From the NCBI GenBank assembly GCA_034008185.1, contig CM067081.1, positions 13,763,821-13,827,820 on the forward strand: 64,000 nucleotides of DNA, in the 5' to 3' direction. Every line of letters starts with the position of its first letter. Within the stretch, counting starts at the first letter, position 1. Positions 1-10,399 of the stretch are shown here, piece after piece. The position numbers and the translations under genes were made by a program. Below the pieces are notes generated by a model, which was not told the DNA's origin, did not search any database, and was given only the letters and a program-made list of their open reading frames with translations. This stretch comes from Gorsachius magnificus. Taxonomy: Eukaryota; Chordata; Aves; Pelecaniformes; Ardeidae.

Positions 1-95
1 ATATTGGCCAGCTCTTTCCTTCCAGAACCTTGGTAATAAAAGAAGAAAGAAGTTCATTAATAAGACTTTATAGTCTTACTCACTTTCTGTGGTAC

Positions 96-674
96 TGTCA
101 TAGTTAAACCCCAGCTGGCAACTCAGCCTTATGCAGCCACTTGCTCACTCTCCGCCCCAGTGGGGTGGGGGAGAGAACCAGAAGGGTAAAAGCGAGAAAC
201 ATCATGGATTGAGATAAAGACAGTTTAATAGGGAAAGCAAAAGCTGCACAAACAAGCAAATAAAAGCAAGGAATTCATTCACCACTTCCCATGGGCAGGC
301 AGGTGTTCAGCCGTCTCCAGGAAAGCAGGGCTCCATCACACGTAACAGTGACTTGGGAAGACAAATGCCATCACTCCGAACGTTCCCCCTTCCTCCTTCT
401 TCCCCCCAGCTTTTATCGCTGAGCATGATATCATACGGTCTGGGATACCTCTTGGGCAAGTTGGGGTCAGCTGTCCTGGCTGTTCCCTCTCCCAGCTTCT
501 TGTGCACCTGGCAGAACAGGGGAAGCTGAAAAGTCCTTGACTGGTGTAAGCACTGCTCAGCAACAACTGAACCATCAGTGTGCTGTCAACATTCTTCTCA
601 TCCTAAATCCAAAATACAGAACTATGCCAGCTACTAGGAATAAAATTAACTCTACCCCAGCTGAAACCAGGACA
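96..674 (+). mobile_element. Solo LTR of an avian endogenous retrovirus (copy 1)
   Basis: The segment begins TGTCATAGTTAAACCCCAGC and ends in CCAGGACA, so it has the TG...CA ends of a retroviral LTR. It aligns along its length with the segment at 50130-50491, and at its two ends with the segment at 9379-9969. No gag, pol or env reading frame adjoins it, so it is read as a solo LTR left by recombination between two LTRs. A degraded TATA-like stretch lies near 412-418 and a decayed CRE-like octamer follows near 424-432. No convincing target-site duplication is visible: the flanks are GGTAC and GTTGT. The orientation is a convention shared with the other copies. Confidence 0.82.
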
Positions 675-2644
675 GTTGTCTTCTTTGCATTAGGGTAACG
701 TTTACTTCTAATCAGCAACATAATTCCTTTTCTCTGGAATCAAACATAGGATGCAACATAGCATTGTGATTGTTGACCTTGAGTTACTGACACCAGATTA
801 CCACATAATAATAATATTTTTCCTTTTTTTTCCTTTCAGTGGTTCCAGTGTTATCCCCATCTGAATCTTCACAGAAAAGAAACGAATGCCACAAGATGCT
901 GCTTCCCTCTTGATATAGCAACCTCACTAGATTTTTATGATGCCATATCATGCAGATATCAGTTCTGCTGGCTATGCAAGAGACTGATCTTTACATAGCT
1001 GTTACTGACAGATTATAGACAAATGACCAGTTAATTATCTGTTTTGCTGTTAAATCAATCCCTTCAATAACACTGTCTTAGCAATTCTTTTGAGAAAGAT
1101 CATGTTGTAAGAAAGAGGAATAAATTCATTTCAGATCGGAGTCTTTACAGCAATTAACCTAAGGTCTGGGGTTATTCAGACTCAGCAAAGAGCAGAGCAC
1201 ACACTTTTCCTTGTGGTATAGTCTAAGTGTGATCTCAGTGCATGTTGCAGGTTCGAAGGGCAGGGCAATTCTTCTTGGACCTGGATGCAGAACATAGTGT
1301 AAATATGATCTGGTTTAGGAATGGAATCTTAATTGTAGTTTTAGTTTATGTTAAAAGTCAGTATGATGGAAACTAAGGGAAATATTTTCCTCTTGCTAAA
1401 CTTTCTGAGTTCACAGTTTCTGAACACCTAACAAATTCTGAAAGGAAACCTTCCAGAAGACAGGCCAGATTCCAAACCAGTTTCATAGCTGTGGCTCATT
1501 TCTAGAAGAACCATGTTTAATTTTGTAATAAGGGTCCTACAGAACAGAAAATTGAGCTTCAATCTCCTGCAAAGCCAGCAAATATACTTAGCACTATGCT
1601 GTTACCCACTGAGAGCTTAATAGATAATAGTGCACCTAAAATGTTCCACAGACAGCTGTGTGAGCAAAAATCTACCATTAAACTATGACACCTTTCCCAG
1701 CAATTCAAAAATTCATTAAAATATTTCTAATAGGCATTAGTCATCCCTCTCAAAGGGATACTAGTTTTCTTGCAATAAAGAGATATTAAAGGTAAAACTT
1801 CAGACACCAGACAAGCAATTAGCTGTGCAGACAGATCACCTAGTTACTCATTTATTCTTTAATTGATCTGAGTTAAATAGATATTTTGAAAAGGAACCAG
1901 TAACTGAGAGAAGTAGTCTGAGCCTGTCTAAGGACATGCAGTTTTATTTATCTTTGTGTAGTCACATCCCAGATAAGTAGTAACAGTAATGCACATAGTT
2001 TCCACCTTGTGTTTTAAATCCTTGCAGGCTTGTAGCTTTGCATCTAGAGATTCATTCTCTATACATAATAATTTGGCAAACCACATGGCAAAGATTGACT
2101 ATACGGAATAAAACAAGAGCATCTTATGTTGTCTACTTATCCAGCACCTCTGAGGAATCAAAATAATAAGACAGAAGTTGAAGAACACACTCCAATAAGG
2201 AATGAGTTTGACCTCATGGTGATAAAAAAGGGTAGGAAAAGGTATTTTGAATTTCTGCTACTTATTATTTTGTATTTACATTTTCTTAAGTGCAGTTACT
2301 ACTTTTTTCATATGCCTAGGACTTTTTTTTTTCAAAAAAAATCTGAGCATGCCCTGTCAAAGCAAGGATAATACCATACAATGATATTTTAAAATAGACT
2401 GCAGGCTTCTAATGTAGATTTTACAAAATGTTTAACAATGGCAGCCTTTGACAATTTCATTGACTAAAGGTTTTCCTTTCATATGCAGACAGCCAGCTCA
2501 CTGTGCCACCAAAAATTTATCCACCTCTAGGTTTACAGACCTTTTAACCTTGATGAAAATTCCCTGAGTTTCACTGTAATGTGAATTAAGATTAAGCTAC
2601 ATTCTGTAACTCGTAAATGTAATTCATCCAGACATGCTTTCATG
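675..2644. other. Unassigned AT-rich sequence, no gene seen
   Basis: No reading frame with recognisable homology, no RNA gene and no clear repeat was seen. It contains short homopolymer tracts (T near 820-835; a T run followed by an A run near 2322-2340). The 81-codon plus-strand frame at 2126-2371 is low complexity and not supported as a gene. Confidence 0.6.
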
Positions 2645-2919
2645 TATTTTACAACGACTCACATGGAAAAGACAAGGGGTAATGAGTGCAAGTTACTCTT
2701 AGGAATATTCCAATTAGACACAAGAGGAAACTTTTTCAAAATGAGAACAATCAGCTATTGGAATAATCTCCCCAGGGAAGTGGATTCCCCAACATTGGAC
2801 ACTTTTAATATTCGGCTGGACAGAGTGTTGGGCATTCTTGTCTAGATTGTGCTTTTGCCAAGAAAGGTTGGACCAAATCATCCTTGAAGTCCCTTACAAC
2901 CTGGTATTCTATGATTCTA
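2645..2919 (+). mobile_element. CR1 LINE 3'-end fragment
   Basis: Translation of 2642-2845 matches the C-terminus of CR1 ORF2: it contains MEKTRGNE, then LDTRGNFFKMR, then a W-N-N-L-P-R-E-V block and the final LDRVLGILV. A short 3'UTR follows with the family landmarks (GGTTGGACCAAATC, CCTTACAACCTGG) and an ATTCTATGATTCTA tail. The element is 5'-truncated to under 300 bases, as most CR1 copies are. Confidence 0.88.
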
Positions 2920-4532
2920 AGATATAAAATACGCATGGTGAAATCCTGAGTTCAGAAAACACCTGTGGTAGAAGTGTCAGCCCTTCCCCAATATATCAAA
3001 GAAACCTGAAAATTTTCTTCCCTTTCAGCAAAGTTTTGTGATTTTCAAACTGAAGATATACCATCTAGTTAAAAGAATACCCTTATGTCCACAAGAATTT
3101 ATTATTACTATTACCCAAGTAGTGACACTGGTCAATCTTGCTCACTGCTTTTCCTTTGATAGATGAAATTTGAAATGGTTCATCTGAGTACATGGACACT
3201 TTCATCCACACAGGGTCCCATTGAACATCTAAGCTGTGCTCTGTCTCCTTAATTTACAGTACTGGTGATTTTTCACCAACTAGAGAGATGCACATAGAAG
3301 TAGAATGTGCATGACATAAAATAAACCAAGTAATTATTTTTGGGGCATGAAACTGAGTCAGATTGTCTGCAGATAAAAACTGAAGGAAGGGAAGTGGCTA
3401 ATAACATCCTTGCTTTCTGTGATACTTCAACTAGGAATTGTCTGGAGTGATGCCCAGAGATTATTTAACATTGAATCTGTGGGCAATACCTGAAGATGAC
3501 CTGTCAGTAGTTGGCAATATAACCCAACTCAGCTGGACAAATAGGTAAAGGTAAATCAAGCAAAATAAACAAGGACAATTTTAAGATTCAGCACAAGGTG
3601 TGGTTTACATATTCTTTTCCTGTTTTGGAGGGATTCATTTTGAAAGATGTTTGGGGAATTTTTTTTTTTTTTTACTCTGAGTTGTGTTTTGCCTAATCTC
3701 TTCAATCATAATCACAAAAAAAAGACCTTCCTTTCAATTCTGTTGTATTTCCAATGAGTAGCACATCGGATATCCAAGAACTCATGAGTATTCACCACCA
3801 AACTATGTTCATAGGGTATTAAGATTGTGACCAAAATAATCAAATACCAAACTAGTTTAATATCTCTTTTTTTTTTTTCAATGAAATAAAATAATTTTGC
3901 AACAGATTAGTATGTCTTTCATGAAAGCAGTGCTGGAACACCCTACACTAGAACACCCTAAATTCCTATAGGAATTTTAAAATTCATATTTAAGTTCATT
4001 AAAATTTTCCCAGATGGTTACGTCTCTCTCTGTTTTGTTATACAGTAAAGAAGGGCAGAGACAGTGTTTAAGTGGTAAAATTACTAATACAACTTCCATA
4101 CATCAGAAATCATTCAGTTTTTGCAAAGAAAATGGAATATTTACTCAGTCATATTCAGTCGTACTGAATTCAGTCATATCAAATATGATGAGAAATCTGA
4201 ATTTCTGCCATTTAATCTGCCATTTAATCAACAGATGTCAGCATTATGTACTTTTCTGATGTTTTCATTAAAAAAGTATGTCTATGACCTGATTTTCATA
4301 TGCCTGTTTTCTTTTGGTCAGACTGTACAATAATTGCTTCTTAGAATAAAAAATAACACAACTCTGAACAATTTAAATTACTCTAGTTATTCTTCCATTA
4401 CCTTCCTTATCCTTCTATTATCCTGCTCCCCATTCACTCAGTGATCCCCTCTTCTTTTGCAGATTCCTCTCTATTCCAGATCTCCCTTCTCATTTTCATT
4501 CTCCAGTATTATTGGCAGTCTCCATTTGTTCT
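2920..4532. other. Unassigned AT-rich sequence, no gene seen
   Basis: Only homopolymer T/A tracts stand out (T near 3659-3674, A near 3715-3723, T near 3867-3879). Overlapping plus-strand frames of 70-81 codons between 4014 and 4333 show no recognisable domain and sit in AT-rich DNA. Confidence 0.6.
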
Positions 4533-4610
4533 CCCTTCCCTTCCCTTCCCTTCCCTTCCCTTCCCTTCCCTGCCCTGCCCTGCCCTGCCCTGCCCTGCCC
4601 TGCCCTGCCC
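4533..4610. repeat. Two-phase pentanucleotide array (CCCTT)n then (CCCTG)n
   Basis: About 7.5 copies of CCCTT occupy 4533-4570 and switch directly, in phase, to eight copies of TGCCC in 4571-4610. The complementary strand is a regular series of GGG runs separated by two-base loops (GGGCA then GGGAA), the canonical pattern for G-quadruplex formation. Reading frames of 77, 90 and 103 codons over this array are translated microsatellite and not genes. Confidence 0.95.
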
Positions 4611-4749
4611 TCAATGCAGAAATCTACATAATCTCTATTACAAACTTCAGTACAATCATAGGATGGAAATCTGACCATGTGGAAGTTAATGAAATCTGCT
4701 ATTATTTGTCCTCTAGTAGTCAAAATTAAGTACTGTGAGTCTTCTGTTA

Positions 4750-4906
4750 TAGTGGAGGCCCCATCCCTGGAAACATTCAAGGCCAGGTTGGATGGGGCTC
4801 TGAGCAACCTGATCTGGTTAGCGGTGTCCCTGCTGACTGCAGCGGGGTTGGACTAGATGACCTCTAGGGGTCCCTTCCAACCCAAACCATTCTATGATCC
4901 TATGAT
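4750..4906 (+). mobile_element. Very short CR1 3'-end fragment (about 155 bases)
   Basis: It begins in the conserved GTGGAGGCCCCATCCCTGG segment coding for the last residues of ORF2. It continues through GCAACCTGATCTGGTTAGC and the 3'UTR (GGACTAGATGACCTCTAGGG) and ends in ATTCTATGATCCTATGAT. The 3'UTR matches the young copies at 10400-12110 and 18954-21548, so it is probably a strongly 5'-truncated insertion of the same subfamily. Confidence 0.9.
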
Positions 4907-7709
4907 AAGCAAACAAGTACATATCAAGACACATGCCACAAGTTCCATCCATAGTTTAACAAAAATTATAATATAGAACTAATGAGTATAATTGTAAGGA
5001 ATAATATCTTATTGATAATTAACATATATACACATGCTCTCTCTCCCTCAACCTCCGCCCCCCCCCCCCCCAGCTTATCCAAAGTAAATAAATTAAGCCA
5101 GCTGAAGACCTAGACCAGTTTTCTCATTGTAGGACTTCTGCTTCAGATTTGTTCACTTGTTTAAACAGTTTAATTTAAGCTGATATTCTCTCACGTGGTA
5201 GAAATGCAGCAGCACACATTTTGCTTTCCTTACTTCTGTAGCTGATTATGTGCATATTTTATTTTGCTTCCCAGCTTGTCCTGTGTTTCCAGTTTCACTG
5301 AGGAAAGATAATCATTTTAGACCTCACTGACAGCTATTTGTAACCTTGTAGTCACTGTTCTGAGCAACTCCTGACATATTCTTTTCTCAAAGCAGAGTAT
5401 TGCAAAGAGGATAATGTTTAAATGTAACACCCAGGGGCCAGTGTTGGAATCCGGACACAATCAGTGGAATTAACAGCATATATAAGTTGTCAGCACTTTT
5501 TTATATTTTATTACTCCATGGAGTTCTGCTCACTTAGAACATTTAGAGAAAGTTTTCACCTCAGAAAGCTTAGTGTCAGGTTTCTAGTCAAAGGTGGTAT
5601 AATATGGGAAATAAATCACCAGATGGAAAATGTTATTTCTAAGATCTATGTCAATACTAAAATAACGATTGTCTGTAGGTGAATATGAAGGGAAATTACA
5701 ATGCTAGATTTCCTGTTCTTTAAAAAATACACTTTTGATAGGAAATGGGATTGTTTGTACTCCCTATGTTTATAACATTCCAGTTTGTTGTGACACACCA
5801 CAATCCTGCAACATTTCTATCCAGGCTACTTATATGGTGCCTGTTTACCTAGTATCTGAAAAACGCACAAGGCACTTCATCTCATGGTGTACCTCTGAAC
5901 CACAAGCTGTTATTCCTGTTTAAAAGAGGAGGTTGTGGTAGTGATGGTTGGGGCAAAACAATGAGAGAACCACCCTGTAAATAAATTAGTATATAAACTC
6001 ACACGTCCTAAGTCAGTTGCCTGATAACCAAACTGTCTTTCTTTTACTATTTGCCAACTAAAGTGATGCTTTGTAGCAGTTTTATACTGCATCTCCTGAA
6101 GAAAAAAAACCAAAACCAACCCAACCACAAAACCAGGGCAAAAAGGTGAATTGCTATACCTTGTGGTTAAAACATATATTAACATGTGCAGTTGTGATAG
6201 TGCTATTACATTTACAGTACCCCAATGTGTAATAACAAGCTTGTGTAACAGAGTACTGTCACCATGCTAACATATTCGTATCCAAGTAACCAGGCAAAGT
6301 TTATCCATCCAGTAGTGAGTGTCTGTTGTTAGTCAACCTCTGTGACTGCTCACAGTCCAAGTTAGGGAATTTCATCTCAAGCCCTAGGGCCTTATACTGC
6401 ATATTTTAGAACTGCCCAGGTAAGTCACCAATATGATAACTAAGATGGCAGCAAACAGCCAAGCATGTGCTCATATATGTACTCATATAAACAAGTAACT
6501 AAGGGGCTGATCTTAACAGGGGAGCTATGGAAAATTACTTTAAAACTATCTTTTTGGGTGGCATAAGCAAGCACGCAGTAAACCACGTAAGAATGTTCAG
6601 AGTCCCAAGGGAACAGTTCAGGGAAGCCTTTGAACACTTAATCAACTGTATACCCTAGCTTTGAGACATTTAGACATATACTTCCCTGAATGACTATGGC
6701 ATGTGGATATATTTGGAAATGTCCTTGTTTTTATTGAGTTGATTAACTTGTTTTCTACATAAGACAAAATGGAATAAGCAAAAAAGACATTTTATTGGTT
6801 CACTCTCAAAAAAAGCCTACATTGACCAAAAAGCTCATTAACTTGGGGAACTTGTGAAGTGAGAGATATGGTCTCTCGAGGCTCCTTAGCAGGGTGATAT
6901 TGAACTGGATGCATCTCAATCCTAGTAAAGTGTCATAACCACAAGGTAATGGAATATCCCAGGGCAGAATATTTTCCATCCTGTAAGGAAGCCTGGCCAT
7001 TCTGCAAGGAGAGCCTAAGGCCCTTCAGCTTTTCTCTCCAAGTCCAAAATCTATGCTAAACCACAGGACAGGGAACTCATTTTGGGACGTGCCTATCCAT
7101 GGTGCAATGATTTGGATGGAAATTCACACACTTGGCCCCACACCACAGGGAGGCACAAGCCAGGCTTCAGTCTAGGGGAACATGCTTTTTAGGAGGAATC
7201 TAGATCTGCACATTGCCACAGCTGCTCTCCTATGCCAAGATCCCAATACCAGCTCTTTCTGGCTGTTGAATATGAGGTCAGTGAGACTGACAGCATACAC
7301 AATGCAAACCAGCAAGCTGACCTTTAGTGGAAGGCAAAGGAGCAACTCATGGAGGAGTAAAATCTCAGTGCAGGAGACAGCTTCATCTCAGTGCTCAAGT
7401 AGGGGAGCAGGTTCCCCAACACAGTTCCAACTGTCATTAAACTTTGTCAGTCTGCTACTCTAAGACAGTGGTTTCCCCCCTCAACACCTTCTAAGGCAAT
7501 GCAGTACTTAATAGCTCCCAATCTATCAAGACCAAATTTGAATTTTAACTGTGAAACAACAAGTGAGAATAGTGATTGTCAGAGAGAGGTCTGAGAAAAG
7601 AAATAAACACAGATGCATCAAGAAATACAGGACAGTACTACTGGAAATGCTGTGATTTCCTGCTAGTATACAAAACATTGCACATTACGATACAAGGTCA
7701 TGAAGATCT
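4907..7709. other. Unassigned sequence with a 14-base C run, no gene seen
   Basis: A run of 14 C occupies 5058-5071, beside a CT-rich stretch (5037-5057). An A/C-rich patch lies at 6100-6137. The small open frames here (60-93 codons, e.g. 5910-6185 minus and 7182-7463 plus) have no recognisable domain and no codon-level signal that I can support. Confidence 0.55.
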
Positions 7710-8812
7710 AGGGATGTGCCTGACAGCTGGAGAAACACAAATGCTGTTCCCAATTTCAAAGCAAGCCAAAAGGTAATCTGTGGAACTACAGGCTGCTCAG
7801 CCTCACTTTGGTCCTGGAAAGATCATGAAATGAGTATCCTTGAAGCACATTACTATGCACATGAAGGAGAAAAAGGTGATGAGGATTTGTGGATTAGGGA
7901 TTGTAATTTATCTCACTTTTAACAAGGTTTTCATTACTGTCTCTCACATTATTGTCTGGATTGGTGGACAACTAGATGGATTAAAAAGAGTTTGCATGAT
8001 AGAGCTCAGAGGATGATAGTGGGTCATTCTCTACCTGGGGCAAGTGTGTTACCACAGGGTTCGATACCAGGACTGTTCTGTTTAGTTTTTTCTAAGACCT
8101 GGAGGAGGAGATGGAATACACTTTTATCAAATTCGGAGATGCCATCAGACTCAGGGGGACCATTCAAAGACATCCTAGACAGCTTGGTGGGGCAGGCCAA
8201 CAGGAACCTGATGAAATTTAATAAGGACAAATGCAAATTTCCTCACCTTGGAAGGATAAGCCTCTGCAACAGCACAGGCTGGGCACTGCTTGGCCTGGAG
8301 AGCAGCTCTGGAGGAAAAGCCCTGGGGGTCCTGCTGGGGGGCAAAGCTGAGCATGGGCCCACAGGAACACTGGCAGCAAAAAGATCAACAGCACCTTGAA
8401 CTATAGGAACAGGTTCAGAGGCAGGGGATTCAGGGAAGCTATTATACCCCTCTACTCTCAGTTCTCAGTAGATCATGCCTAAATACTGTGCCCTGTTTTG
8501 TGACTGCAGTACAAGAAAGACATTGATGAATTGGGGGCAGTTTAGAAGAGACCACTGAGATGGTAGTGGGTGGAGTCCTTGCCCTGTAAGAAGAGGCTGG
8601 GGGAGTTGAGCTTGTTCAGTCTGGAGCAGAGGGGACATAACAGTGGTGGAGAGGTTGAAGATGTTCAAGTACCTTGGAGGTTCAAGACTCAACTGTATGA
8701 AAACCTGAGCAGCCTTGTCTGACCTTATAGATGACACTGCTGTGAGGAGGAGGTTGGACTGGAGAATATCCTCATGTCTCTTCTGGACTGAGCTGTGGTT
8801 CTGTTTTCTGAA
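7710..8812 (+). mobile_element. Old, heavily decayed CR1 (ORF2 RT to 3'UTR)
   Basis: Scattered frames match CR1 ORF2 in order. These are a PDSW-xx-AN-V-PNF block near 7720, LPQGSIPGLFCLVF (RT motif B) near 8050-8095, NLMKFNKDKCKFPHLGR near 8205-8255 and STGWALLGLES near 8270. The C-terminal region around 8490-8700 is very degraded, but its DNA landmarks are clear: ACAAGAAAGACATTGATGAA, then GAGGAGGTTGGACTGGAGAA. The RT motif C is lost, multiple frameshifts are present and no ATTCTATG tail remains. The 135-codon frame at 7992-8399 is a remnant of this element and not an independent gene. Confidence 0.78.
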
Positions 8813-9378
8813 AGACTTCAATCTACTAGAAGTTTTACTGAACAGCATTTGGTGAATGCAAAATGAATTGACTTTTTCAGCTAAGGGTGCAGATGTTTGG
8901 CATCACAAAGTGCTATATATCACACAATCGTATTTTTATTTATTCAGCATGCAAATGGCTTCAGTAAGTATAACAAAACGAAACAACAGTCACAAATCTT
9001 AGATAATGAATCATGAATAAGTGAAGCAAACAGATCACAGTAATTCACATAAATAAACTTCTATGAATGTTATGGAAACTATCTAATAACAACTACATTA
9101 ACAGAAATTGGAATCAATTGGAAAATAATTTCCTACAAGCCTGAAGTCTAGATTAATTAGATGATTTATTGATGAGCATATTTGATTAGTCCTACTATAT
9201 ACAACCTGTGTATGGTAAACAGTGCGAGATCACATGTGCAAGTGAAATGTCATATTTCTGCTGCGGATGATTTGTATTCACCTAAAACTGCTTTGGAAGA
9301 GTCTGAAAACAGATCCCTGTGCATTGTCAAAGGCCTTTCTTCCATTTAATTACTACCTCAAGTTACAAAGTAACACTC
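8813..9378. other. Unassigned AT-rich sequence, no gene seen
   Basis: No repeat or coding similarity was recognised between the decayed CR1 and the second LTR. Confidence 0.6.
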
Positions 9379-9969
9379 TGTCACGGTTTAGCCTCAGTCG
9401 GCAACCAAGCACCACACAGTCGCTCCCTCACTCTCCCTCCCCCTGGTGGGATGGGGGAAAGAATGAGAAGACAAAAAGTAAGACAACTTCTGGGTTGAGA
9501 TAAGAAAAGTTTAATAATTGAAGTAAAATAATAATAATAACAACAACAACAACAAGAATAATTTGTAATGAAAAGGACAACAAGAAGAGAGGAAGAAAAA
9601 TACAACCCAGGCAAAACACAAGTGATGCAACTGCTCACCACCTGCTGACTGACACCCAGCCCGTCCCCCAGCAGTGATCACTGTTCCCTTGCCAACTGCC
9701 CCCAGTTTATATGCTGAGCATGACATCATATGGTCTGGAACAGCCCCTGGGCCAGTTGGGGTCAGCTGTCCCGGCTGTGCCCCCTCCCAGCTTCTTGTGC
9801 ACCTGGCAGAGCAGGGGAAGCCAAAAAGTCCTTGACTGGTGTAAGCCCTGCTCAGCAACAACTGAACCATCAGGGTGTTATCAACTTTCTTCTCATCCTA
9901 AATCCAAAACACAGCACTATGCCAGCTACTGGGAAGAAAATTAACTCTATCCCAGCCAAAACCAGGACA
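9379..9969 (+). mobile_element. Solo LTR of an avian endogenous retrovirus (copy 2, different middle)
   Basis: It begins TGTCACGGTTTAGCC and ends CCAGGACA. The first ~150 bases and the last ~270 bases match copy 1. The middle (about 9525-9700) differs: it carries an (AAT)n/(AAC)n run at 9526-9555 and a segment with GTGATGCAACTGCTCACC. A TATA-like TTTATATGCT sits at 9706-9715, followed by TGACATCA, probably a CpG-decayed CRE/ATF octamer. No internal retroviral sequence is present. The flanking pentamers CACTC and TACTT agree at three of five positions, so they could be a decayed duplication at best. Confidence 0.85.
9526..9555 (+). repeat. (AAT)n/(AAC)n microsatellite inside LTR copy 2
   Basis: AAT units pass directly into AAC units. 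The tract lies within the divergent middle part of the LTR and probably belongs to the LTR subfamily and is not a later insertion. Confidence 0.85.
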
Positions 9970-10399
9970 TACTTACTTCTGTTTTTCTATTAAAATTACA
10001 TCATAAGGCATGAAAATCTTGTCTAATAATGGTTTAGAGAATCCAGGAACACAAAAAACTCACTTCCTCTTTTCCAAATTACTGGTTGCTTGCTGATGGA
10101 AAAAAGTTATTTAGCATGATTTATTTACTTTTCTTATGAGGCAGAACTATGTTGGATGCTCAAGCATTACATTGTTTCAGCTTTTCTCATAGGCAAATAT
10201 GTGCATCAGTTCTTTTAACTGTTCCATATCAAAAAAGTAACCATAAGCATGTAATCCTTGGCACAGTAGTAACTAAAATAATTACCCTTTTAAACCATGA
10301 AAACAGTGAGCCCCATACCATAAATATTAATAATGAGGCACAATCTGCAAGTTGTTCATTCTCTAGCTGTTTCTTCCTGGGCAAATGTGTTCTTTCTTT
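9970..10399. other. Unassigned AT-rich sequence, no gene seen
   Basis: No recognisable element lies between LTR copy 2 and the young CR1. The 104-codon frame at 10149-10463 runs into the CR1 and has no domain. Confidence 0.55.

Noticed and set aside
307..575. Minus-strand frames of 66 and 79 codons
   Set aside because: They lie entirely inside LTR copy 1. A related frame occurs in LTR copy 2 (9511-9870), so they reflect LTR sequence and not a host gene.
1240..1262. GGTTCGAAGGG resembling a tRNA B box
   Set aside because: No matching A box, acceptor stem or anticodon arm could be folded around it.
4441..4807. Pro/Leu-rich and Gly/Arg-rich frames of 77-103 codons
   Set aside because: They are translations of the pentanucleotide array in different frames.
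7992..8399. 135-codon frame as an independent small gene
   Set aside because: It contains degraded CR1 RT motif B and the following CR1 blocks in order.
96..9969. Two same-strand LTRs about 8.7 kb apart as ends of one provirus
   Set aside because: The LTRs differ in their middle segment, no primer-binding site or polypurine tract is seen next to them, and the interval contains CR1 fragments and no gag, pol or env sequence.
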